A DNA stretch of 64,000 nt from RZZS01 sp964498755 (GTDB taxonomy: Bacteria > Pseudomonadota > Alphaproteobacteria > Micavibrionales > Micavibrionaceae). A program made the position numbers and the translations under genes. Position 1 is the stretch's first letter, and each line of letters opens with the position of its first letter. A model generated the notes under the pieces. The model searched no databases. It was not told where the DNA came from and was given only the letters and a program-made list of their open reading frames with translations. The DNA is taken from positions 1-64,000 of the forward strand of contig CAZCIB010000009.1 in the NCBI GenBank assembly GCA_964498755.1, given 5' to 3'. Of this stretch, positions 42,446 to 51,900 are shown piece by piece.

Positions 42446-42751
42446 TTACTCCATCCCGACAGCGGATTTATAAAGTTCTAGCAGCTCTTCTTCCTCCTGC
42501 CTTTTTTCGCGGTCCATTTTGCGAAGACGAATGAGTTTGCGCATGGTCTTCGTATCAAAGCCCGTGGCCTTGGCCTCGGCGTACACATCCTTGATATCGT
42601 CGGCAATTCCGGATTTTTCTTCCTCCAGCCGCTCGATTCGCTCAAGGAAGGATTTCAAACGCGCCCCGGCAACGCCGCCCGTATCGGAGGCGTCGTTTTC
42701 CTGCTTTTCCTCATTCGCGCCTGAGGGAAAACTTGCGATATTTTCTGACAT
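42446..42751 (-). CDS. GapR-family DNA-binding protein (DUF2312)
   Basis: 101 aa. After a short acidic N-terminus the GapR domain covers about 28-100: RLKSFLERIERLEEEKSGIA, DIKDVYAEAKATGFDTKTMR, KLIRLRKMDREKRQEEEELL. GapR is an alphaproteobacterial nucleoid protein that clamps overtwisted DNA ahead of replication and transcription forks and stimulates topoisomerases. The length is slightly longer than the Caulobacter protein because of the tail (ENIASFPSGANEEKQENDAS). It lies 7 nt after the DotI/IcmL-like gene. Confidence 0.9.
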   Translation of the reverse strand: MSENIASFPSGANEEKQENDASDTGGVAGARLKSFLERIERLEEEKSGIADDIKDVYAEAKATGFDTKTMRKLIRLRKMDREKRQEEEELLELYKSAVGME

Positions 42752-42758
42752 GTCTTGT

Positions 42759-43439
42759 TTACCTGTCTTGCTGGTTTTTCATGCTTTTAACTGTAAAGCG
42801 CTCGATTAAAAGGCCTTCTTCTCCCGCACCCCTGTAGCGTCCGATTTGCACGGTTACCTGAACATTCTGACTGACAGGCTCGAAATCACTGTAGCCCCTT
42901 GCGCCTTCACGGATATAGCTCAAAACCATCGGCACGTCAAAAAGCCACTTGTAGCGGTTTTCAACCTCCCCTTTCGTCAGCATATAAGGCGTGTCCTCAA
43001 TAAAATTTACAAGCCTTAAATTTGAACTCGCAACAGTCTGCGCGTATCTTCCCTGATCAAGGAAATCCTTGTATTGCTGGTAGGCGGCGCTGTGAAAATA
43101 CTCGGAAGCGTCGTATACGACTTCTTCATAACTTGAGGCCGAAAAAGTCAGAGACTCTGATAGAGCCTCGGACACCCAGCTGGCGACCTCTTCCGGCGTA
43201 CGGTGCTGCTGCCCCAGATCGTCAATATTCACGCCCGAGCTGTTTTTTTTATAGAGCGGGTCTTCGGGAATCCGGCTGTCCTGCTCCAGATTTTTGACCC
43301 AGTCCGTATGGGGGTCTTCGGTTTTATCGGGCTGCATGCCGTTGTCCATCCAGGCGCGCGGCTGCCCGCCCTGATAGGTCACTAGCGTGGCCAAAGCGGC
43401 CGCGCCGAAAACGAAGAGAAGAATAACAAGATAACGCAT
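42759..43439 (-). CDS. DotI/IcmL-like membrane-anchored protein
   Basis: 226 aa. One N-terminal membrane helix (MRYLVILLFVFGAAALATLV), a Gln/Pro/Asp-rich linker (about 25-75), then a domain of about 140 residues resembling DotI/IcmL, an inner-membrane part of the type IVB secretion machine: LTFSASSYEEVVYDASEYFH, YQQYKDFLDQGRYAQ, RYKWLFDVPMVLSY and the closing VQVTVQIGRYRGAGEEGLLI (about 190-210). No other dot/icm gene is in the window, so it may act alone in the envelope or with distant partners. Co-transcribed with COQ9 and GapR genes. Family assignment rests on motif likeness. Confidence 0.6.
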   Translation of the reverse strand: MRYLVILLFVFGAAALATLVTYQGGQPRAWMDNGMQPDKTEDPHTDWVKNLEQDSRIPEDPLYKKNSSGVNIDDLGQQHRTPEEVASWVSEALSESLTFSASSYEEVVYDASEYFHSAAYQQYKDFLDQGRYAQTVASSNLRLVNFIEDTPYMLTKGEVENRYKWLFDVPMVLSYIREGARGYSDFEPVSQNVQVTVQIGRYRGAGEEGLLIERFTVKSMKNQQDR

Positions 43440-43442
43440 AAC

Positions 43443-44054
43443 CTATGCGGCGCTCCGTTGATTGGCATTTCTTTTTATCTTGCCGATAGTTTTACCGATC
43501 TGCATCACATTTTCTATTCTTCTGTCCACAAAGGCCGATGTTTTGCGCATTTCCGGATCTTCATCGTTAAGCCAGATCAGCATGGAAGAGCTGATAATGC
43601 CGGATAAAAGCCCGCGCTTGGTGTAATAGTTATAGTCCGTTGACGTATCCCCCGCCCAGGACCAGATTCTGTCCGCGGTGCGCCAAACGGCCTTCGCCGC
43701 ATGAACGCCGCGCGGCGGCATAGCCCACAAACCTGCGGCCTGACGCGCCGCGTCCTTATGGGGCTCAAGAAAGATCATCCGGGTTACCAGCGCCTTGCGA
43801 ATCCGGTCGCGTATCCGTAACGCGTTAACGTCCACATCTTCGAGAAGCCGCAGCATGCCACGGTCTGCGTAATCGGCGAAATGATTCACCGCATCAATTA
43901 CGCCTCCCGGAAAAACGGCCTCCGCCATGACGGGCTCATACCCTGATTCTTTCGCCGCCTCGCTTAAAACCGCGCGGGTCCAGCCACGCTCAGCTGCTAT
44001 AACAGCCGCGGATTCAATGATTTTATCCCGGATAAGCGTCGTTTCTTCAGCCAT
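43443..44054 (-). CDS. COQ9-family ubiquinone biosynthesis protein
   Basis: 203 aa from the ATG at 44054 (MAEETTLIRDKIIESAAVIA); the frame to 44126 overlaps the divergent gene's leader. TetR-like N-terminal fold (about 5-50, with ERGWTRAVLSEAAKESGY) and a COQ9 C-terminal part (about 80-195): VTRMIFLEPHKDAARQAAGL, VWRTADRIWSWAGDTSTDYN, YYTKRGLLSGIISSSMLIWL, all family signatures. COQ9 binds lipid and helps COQ7-type hydroxylation in ubiquinone synthesis. It stands divergent from an ABC1/UbiB kinase, also of the ubiquinone pathway. Confidence 0.92.
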   Translation of the reverse strand: MAEETTLIRDKIIESAAVIAAERGWTRAVLSEAAKESGYEPVMAEAVFPGGVIDAVNHFADYADRGMLRLLEDVDVNALRIRDRIRKALVTRMIFLEPHKDAARQAAGLWAMPPRGVHAAKAVWRTADRIWSWAGDTSTDYNYYTKRGLLSGIISSSMLIWLNDEDPEMRKTSAFVDRRIENVMQIGKTIGKIKRNANQRSAA

Positions 44055-44137
44055 GCAGCCAAGTTTGCATAGATACGATGAAAATGAAAAGGCTTTTTCG
44101 CTGGACTTTTCAGCGCGCTTCACCAAACTCTGTAGCT

Positions 44138-45493
44138 ATGGACTCACAAGACTCCCGTGAAGGCAAAGGCTCTTTCGGCAACCAGATCATGCGTCATGGC
44201 CGGATTACAGGGGCCATGGCGGGACTTGCCGGAAAAATGATCGGCCAGCGCTATTTCGGCCTGAAAATCGAGCGTGAGGACCACGCGCGCGAACTGATGA
44301 CCGCCCTCGGCAATTTACGCGGGCCGCTGATGAAGATCGGCCAGATACTCGCAACAATCCCCGAGGCCGTTCCGGCGGAATACGCGCAAGCCTTCCAGCA
44401 GCTTCAGGCCAACGCCCCGCCGATGGGCTGGCCGTTCGTGCGCCGCCGCATGAAAAGCGAGCTGGGCGCGGACTGGGAAGATAAATTTCAATCCTTTGAA
44501 AAAGAAGCCGCCGCCGCGGCCAGTCTCGGACAAGTCCACAAAGCGGTCGGCAATGATGAAACCCTGCTCGCCTGCAAGCTGCAATATCCTGACATGGGCG
44601 CGGCGATTGAGGCCGATTTGCGCCAGCTCCGGATTATCTTCTCCATTTACGAACGCTACGATAAAGCCATTCAGACCCGCTATATTCAGGACGAGCTGGC
44701 CGCCCGGCTTTACGAGGAACTCGACTACATAAGAGAGGCGAAGCACTGCAGGCTCTATAATTACATGCTGCGGGACGAATCAAACGTTCATGTTCCCGAA
44801 GTCGTTGACGATTTATCAACGCGGCGCCTGCTCACCACGAACTGGCTGGAGGGTAAGCGGATTTTGAAATTCGTCGACGCGGAAGCCGGGCAGCGCAACA
44901 GGATCGCCATGAACATGTTCCGGGCGTGGTACGTGCCGCTCTACTACTACGGGATTATTCACGGCGATCCGCACTTGGGCAATTACACAGTGCGCGAAGA
45001 CGATTCGATCAACCTGCTCGACTTCGGCTGCGTGCGCGTGTTCCCGGCGCAGTTCGTTCAGGGCGTGATTGACCTGTACAACGCGCTTATGACGGATGAC
45101 GAGGAACTCGCCGTCCACGCCTACGACATATGGGGATTCAAGGGATTGACCCGCGAGCAGATCGACACGCTCAATATCTGGGCGCGGTTTTTATACGCCC
45201 CGCTGATGGAGGACAAGGTCCGGCCTATCGGCGAGGTCACCAACGGCGTCTATGGCCGCGAAACGGCGGCCAAGGTACATATGAAACTGCGCGAGGTCGG
45301 CGGCGTGACCGTGCCAAGGGAATTCGTCTTCATGGACCGCGCGGCATTAGGATTGGGCTCCGTCTTCCTGCATTTAAAAGCCGAAATCAACTGGCACCGC
45401 GTCTTTAACGAAATGATCGAGGGATTCAACCAGAACGCCCTGGCCGAACGGCAGGCCGCCGCGCTGAAGAAATTTGATCTGGGGACTGAGTAA
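44138..45493 (+). CDS. ABC1/UbiB (AarF) family atypical kinase
   Basis: 451 aa from ATG 44138 (MDSQDSREGKGSFGN). A frame to 44078 exists but would leave only 23 nt to the divergent COQ9 start. The family's K-x-G-Q (LRGPLMKIGQILATIPEAVP, near 65) is complete, as are AAAASLGQVHKAVGNDETLL with the Ala-rich loop replacing the P-loop, ACKLQYPDM (ATP-binding Lys), LYEELDYIREAKHC, HGDPHLGNYTV (catalytic) and NLLDFGCVRVF (metal-binding DFG). UbiB-like proteins are needed for ubiquinone synthesis or lipid transport. Start uncertain, no ribosome binding site is clear. Confidence 0.9.
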   Translation: MDSQDSREGKGSFGNQIMRHGRITGAMAGLAGKMIGQRYFGLKIEREDHARELMTALGNLRGPLMKIGQILATIPEAVPAEYAQAFQQLQANAPPMGWPFVRRRMKSELGADWEDKFQSFEKEAAAAASLGQVHKAVGNDETLLACKLQYPDMGAAIEADLRQLRIIFSIYERYDKAIQTRYIQDELAARLYEELDYIREAKHCRLYNYMLRDESNVHVPEVVDDLSTRRLLTTNWLEGKRILKFVDAEAGQRNRIAMNMFRAWYVPLYYYGIIHGDPHLGNYTVREDDSINLLDFGCVRVFPAQFVQGVIDLYNALMTDDEELAVHAYDIWGFKGLTREQIDTLNIWARFLYAPLMEDKVRPIGEVTNGVYGRETAAKVHMKLREVGGVTVPREFVFMDRAALGLGSVFLHLKAEINWHRVFNEMIEGFNQNALAERQAAALKKFDLGTE

Positions 45494-45926
45494 GAGTCTG
45501 CTCCATAAAAGCCTGAGTGCGCTTTCTAAAACTTATCTAAAATTTTATGCAAATATTATGCAAGTAAAGTTTAAATACGCTCTATCGCAAAACATAAACG
45601 ATTATGGATAAAACTTTCTTTTCCCAAGAAAAAAGACTTTTTCCATGCTAAGATTTTATAAACAATTTTAGTCAATAATATAGGTGTGGGAAAATATTTA
45701 CAGATTACGGTTCAGGGCCCGAAAATTCCATAACCGAAACCGCGCACGTTACAGTCTCCCCTGTGATGCCCCGCGCAAAGGCATGCTCCCCGCATGCGAG
45801 AGCCGCGAGTTCTGTGATCTTTCCCATTGTTTTCCCACAGAAAACAGGCGCCGCCTTTAAGAGGAGCATAAGACGGAGCCAAAACAAACGCTTTGGGGGG
45901 CCAAGGCAAAGAGGCAAGAGCAGGCC
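45494..45926. other. AT-rich spacer upstream of the giant surface-protein locus
   Basis: From about 45530 to 45690 the sequence is strongly AT-rich, with -10-like hexamers (TATAAA 45657-45662 and others) but no convincing -35, so a promoter region for the gene at 45927 is likely though not resolved. From 45690 on, composition returns to the chromosomal level; a minus-strand frame at 45705-45917 has no support and is not called. GAGGAG at about 45861-45866 is too far from the start to be its ribosome binding site. Confidence 0.4.
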
Positions 45927-48900
45927 ATGAGAAAAAACGCCAATAGAAAGAATGAGCGCGGCAATATCTTCTTTACGCTGTTCGGCGCAGTCGCCGTCGT
46001 CGGCGTTCTCGGCGCGACCACAGTCACAATGATGAAGGGCCCCCTGACCACGATGGTCGAGGTCAACCGCCGCACCATGGCCGACACCCAGATGCAGATC
46101 GCTTCGAAACTGGCCCTGCTAACGGCTTCAATGGGACCTTATGACGGCGACTGCGAGGCCAGCGACAACGGCACCCCCGGCGATCCTTCAGACGACATAG
46201 CAGGCGACCTGTTCGTAGAGCCCATTGAATGGGAAGGCAGCGGCGTAGGTCCCGGCGCGGTCACCGGCTCGGACGGAGGCGGATGGCTGCCAAGCTCAGT
46301 TGGCGCGAGCCAGGCCGACCCATGGGGAACGCGCTATGGCTATTGCGTCTGGGACGCGGGCACGATCGTCGATCACGTCGATTGCGGCGGCGGAACGCAA
46401 AACCGCCTTGAAGGCAGCGGCGGCAGCGACAAGAATTACCCAATAATTGCAATTATTTCAGCCGGACCGGACCGTGTCTTTGATACGGGCTGCGAAACCT
46501 TCGCAAGCGCCGATACGGCTGGAAACGGCAACGGCGCCTTTGATCCGGATACGGAAACCATGATCACCAAGCCGTCAGACAGCGACGATATTGTGCTGGC
46601 GCTGAGTTACGCGGAGGCCGCGACGTCCTCCAACGGCATGTGGACGCTCAGTCCGTCCTCGCCGGAAATCGCCACGATTAACAAGGGGATCGAGGTTGAA
46701 CAGGGCGGCGCTTTCGGCGGCGCAGTTGTTGTTGATCCTTCGGTCACGGATACAAACCAGTTCCCGTACCTTGCCGCGGATTACATTGACGCCGTCACCA
46801 CGGGCGGCACGCCGGAACTTATGAGCGGCTTTAATCTGGGTAATACGGGCGTGGCCGGTTCGGAATGTACGAATCTTGGCCAGTTTGCCGTTGATGACTT
46901 AACGCATCCTTCCGTGCTTCTGATGTGCGTCGACATAGACACCGGCGCTGGCGTTGATATGGACTGGATCGGCATCGCCGGCGTGGGCGCGGGCGGCAAG
47001 TGGTCGGACGCGACGGGCGGCATTAATTATGCGGGCGGCAATGTCGGCATTGCGAATGCAACGCCCGGACAAGCCCTTGACGTTACGGGCAATATCGCGC
47101 TTACGCTCGCCCTGATGATGCAGGACGGCCAGCCTGTGCAGTGGGGCAGCTCGAGAATCGCGGGCGTGGATACCGGCGCGCTGACCCTTTCGACGACCAG
47201 CGGGACGATTGAAATGTCCAACGCGGGCGACGTCGGTCTTGGAATCGCCCCGACGGCGGCGACGAAGCTGTTCATCAAGGGCGACGCGGCGACGACGAAC
47301 CTGCTTGAAATCCACGACGACGGCGATACGGACGTTGATTTCATCATTCAGGACGACGGCGACGTCGGCATCGGCGTTGACGATCCGGACGACAAGCTTC
47401 AGGTTTCAGGCAGCGTCGATCTCTCCGATTATCTGAAAGTCAACGACAAGCGCGCTCTGGCAATGGATGACGCGCACGGTCTCGGCACGGTCTATCTTGG
47501 CTTTGACGTTCCGGAACTGACGGGTACGACCGGCGTCAACAACACCGTCATCGGCACGGGCTCCGGTTTGTTAATCGACGCCGGAACGGCAAACACCATC
47601 CTCGGCCAAGGATCCGCAATCGCGCTGACGGGCAGTGAAAACACGATCCTCGGCGTCGGCGCGGGCATAACGATTGACGATGGAACGAACAACATCCTGA
47701 TCGGCACGCATTCGACCGTGCCTGTCGACGTGATCGATAATACGAATGACAGTTACTACCTCAACATCGGCAATTCCATTTTCGGCTGGCTGGACGAGGA
47801 CGGCGACCCGGCGGACGGCACGGACGCGCCGCTGATCGGCATTAACGTGCCTGACCCGGACGCGACGCTCGACGTCGGCGGGGATATGGACGTGACGGGC
47901 CGCGTGGATATCACGGATGGAAGTTTATACTTGAGTAATACGGAATTCGGTCTGCCGCCGAACTGCTCCGGCTCAGGCGACGTTTTGCAATGGACGGGAA
48001 CGACGTGGGACTGCGCGACGGAAACAAACCCCGGCGATTCCACCGGCACGGACGACCAGAATCTGACCGAAGTGCTGGGCGAGGGCCAGGACGGCGGCGG
48101 CAATAACATCCACAATATCGGCAATCTGTACGACATCACGGCGGCGTATGACATCGGCAAAATCCGCGTTGGCACGGGCGGGGCGGGTACGGAAGAGCTT
48201 GAAGTCGTCGGCGACGGATTCGTGAGTTCAAGTTTGCGCGTCGGCGGCACGGGCGCGGCGCTGAACGGCATGGAGTTTGAACTGCTCGGCGACGCGAATA
48301 TCACGCAGACGCTGCATGTGGGCCTCGCGGGCGTCGGCACGGCGGGTTTTGACCTCGACGTATCCGGCGCGGCGCTGATTGACAAGCTTTCGGTGAACGA
48401 CGCCGACGGTCCGGATGACGCTTCCGGCTCGGGCGGGCAGGAACTATTTCTCGACGTCAACGGCGCGATCGGCGGTTCGCATTATTGCGACCCGGATGGC
48501 GGAGATTGCTTCACGGCGGCGAATATTGCGGCTTTGGCGGGCGGCGGTATTACCGTTCCGGGCGACACCGACGATATTCTCTTTAACAACGCCGACGCGC
48601 TCGGCGTCGATACCGACCAGTTCGTGTATCAGGCCGCAACCAACGAGCTCGGGATCGGCATTGCCGATCCGACCGCGAATATCCATGTGCAGGACGCAAC
48701 GCCGGAGCTGCGCCTGACGGATGCGGATGATATATCTGACTATCTAAGAATACACACGCCTTCTCAGGCCGTATGGAACATCGATGCCCTTAATGATCTC
48801 GTAATTGATGCAACGCGGTTGACACTTGACACAGCTGGTGGTGACTGGGCTACCGGCATTAATTTCCAGAGTTCGAATTTGCACACATCAGGATCAGCCG

Positions 48901-51900
48901 GCACACATACTGCTAGGCCCTTTAACTTCTCTTCCGGCTGGGCGCCGGTCGAGGGCACGGGCAGCTTTGAAGGCATGAGGCTTGAATTTGACATCAACCA
49001 GACCGGAACGAATACCGGCGATTATTCCATTCTCGATCTGAATGTCACGGAAACAAGTCTTCTTGCAGGATCAGACGGTTACCTCGCCGATTTCGCCGTC
49101 GACGGAACAACCGTCTTCCAGGTTGACCGTACGGGCATGACGTCTGTCGGCCATGCGGGCCGGGCGGCGGTTCTGGACGCGGATTCGACCGATCCCGAAA
49201 ACGTCGCTGACGCCCTGCTTGTGCCGCGCGGCACGACGGCCGAACAGCCGGGCGCGACGGACATGGCGGCGGCGGCGGACGGCATGATCCGCTATAACAC
49301 CACCGACGGGGATTTCGAGGTTCGTGTCGCGGGCGTCTGGCGCAAGCTGGTGACGGGCGCGGCGGGCGGCTCCGGCGCGAGCCACCGGATCGAGGATGAA
49401 ACCGATCAGGACACTTACGTCGACACGCAAAATCCGACGGACGGAAGCGACGATGACATTATCCGCTTTGGCACGGCGGGAGCGGAGCGGATGACGATTG
49501 ATGCGAATGGAAAAGTCAGAATCAATCGTCCTATGGTGGGAGAAAGTTTGGAAGTTGTTGGCATTAGCCGGATACTAAGATTGAGAGGAGAAAACACTCA
49601 ACCTTACTTGCAAGTTCGTAATTCGAACGGAGCCTATGTTAACTTTGGACAGCCAACTGGCGACGACCATGCAGTTATTCAAGTTGGAAAAGGGGCGGGA
49701 ACCGCGCTCAGCATAATGACATTTCACAATAATTTGGGCGTCGCTGAGGTCGGCATCGGCACGGCCGACCCGAAAACCGCGCTTGACGTGACCGGCACGC
49801 TCCGCGTCGGCGACGGCGGCGAAGCTTGCGACGTCGCCGATCATGTCGGCGGCATTCGTTTCGATGGAACGAAATTCCAGGTCTGCGCCGTCGCGGGCGC
49901 GGGCGCGGGTCAGGGCTGGCAGGACATGGTCATCGGCTCGCTCGCGGACTTTACCAGTCTGGGCGACACGCCGGACGACTATAGCGGCTCGGCGAATTAC
50001 CTGCTCCGGGTGAAAAGCGATCTATCCGGCCTTGAATTCGTTGACGCCGGAACCGTTTCCGCCGCCTCCGGCCACCGGATTGAGGATGAGACGAATGGCA
50101 ATACTTTTATCGATACGCAAGCCTCCGACGGCACGGACGACGACATCATCCGCTTCGGCACGGCGGGCACGGAGCGGATGACGATTAACGCGAGTGGAAC
50201 CGTTGCAATTCCATCCGGATTACGAATTACGAACGGGGATGCCCGAAGCACATTTGAGCTCTACAGATCAGGAAACTCCCGCGTAAGCTTCGCTATATCA
50301 GATGGTTTGCGAATGGGCTCCTCCGCGGGCTTCCAATGGTACCCGGGCGATGACGTGGCTCTGGGCGGCTTTCACGACAACAGTAAACGGCGTATGGAAC
50401 TTACATCTGGCGGCCTGCTGGGTATCGGTACGACGTGGAACGGCGATACGATAGAGAGCAGGCTGCACCTTCAGGACGGCGAAATCCGCCTCGACGGCGG
50501 GACGGGAAACGAGGCCGGGTGTTTCCGGTTTGACGACTCGGCGGGCAATGACGTTCTGCAATTCGCGCATGACTGCTCAACCTGGCAGACTTTTGCCGCC
50601 GCCACGGCGGGCGGCGCCTCCGGCAACCGCATCGAAGACGCCACCGACGGCGACACCTTTGTTGACACGCAGAATCCCTCGGACGGCACAGACGACGACA
50701 TCATCCGCTTCGGCACGGCGGGAGAGGAGCGGATGGTGATTGATTCGGGTGGAAATATCATCCTTGGCAATCATGAAGGAACCGGTGAGGTTGCGACGCG
50801 AAAGCTCATACAGGTTAGGGGAGAGCTTAGAATTGACAGCAACCCTCTTAATGAGGGCGGCAACTTTGTCATCGATATGGGAAATGGCTCTGGTAAAGAA
50901 ATTTATTTTGAAAGTAATGGCACAAAAGTTTCGCGTATACGAGCGTCATCAAACGATTACGAACTCGATGTGGAAGCCTTGGGCAGTTGGGATCTTAATC
51001 TTAAAGCTTTAAGTAACGTCATTAAGCTTGATACGAACAGGGCCGTTATATTGCCCTCAGGGCCGACGACCGACCGTCCGGGTGAAGGTTCAAACCCTGC
51101 CGCCGCCGAGGGCATGATCCGCTATAACGAAACCACGCACGCGATCGAGGTTTTCGCGGGCGATCCGGCGACATGGGAGCCTCTGACCGTCGATTCCAGC
51201 ATCTCCAGCGACCGGATTTTCGACTCGAACGGCGGCGACACCTCCATCGAAACCGACACGGCAAGCGACGGCTCCGCGAACACGATCGTCTTTAACACGG
51301 ATTCAAGCGAGCGCATGCGCATCCTCGCCACCGGGGAAGTCGGCGTTGGTACGGATGCGCCGGATGCGAAAATGCACGTCGCCGGAACGACGGATACGGC
51401 CCTGACCGGGACTGTGGCTGTTAACGGCACGACGGCTGTGACGGGGACGGGTACGCAGTTTAATACTGAATTAAATGTCGGCGACGCGATCACCATCGCG
51501 GGCGAAACATTTACCGTCGCTGCAATCGGCAGTAATACGAGCCTGACGCTCGACGAAGCGCATACGCAAACCGCCTCCGGCGAAACCGCCACGGTGGACG
51601 GCGATTTGCTGGCCCTCGATACCGGCGACGCGGCGAGAAAGTTCATCGTTGATAAAAGCGGCAATGTCGGGATCGGGACGGATACGCCGGGAGCGGCTCT
51701 GACTCTATTCAACTCCGTGCAAGGACACGGGTATGACATCAGCGTTGATAATACGGGCCAAAGCGGCGCACCCTCAATCCGGTTTAGAAGAACAGATGTC
51801 CCTAATGGCACTATTTATTTTGATATAAGTACAGCCGGGGGCGCTTATTTTAATAACAATGTAAGGGTCACTGACTCTTTGGGAATAGGCGGCCAGTCCA

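Noticed and set aside
45705..45917. Minus-strand frames upstream of the giant fibre gene
   Set aside because: No ribosome binding site, two competing frames, no recognisable motif.
45927..46030. True type IV prepilin leader on the fibre protein
   Set aside because: The Gly before the hydrophobic stretch is present but the Glu at position 5 is absent, so the segment is called only a membrane anchor.
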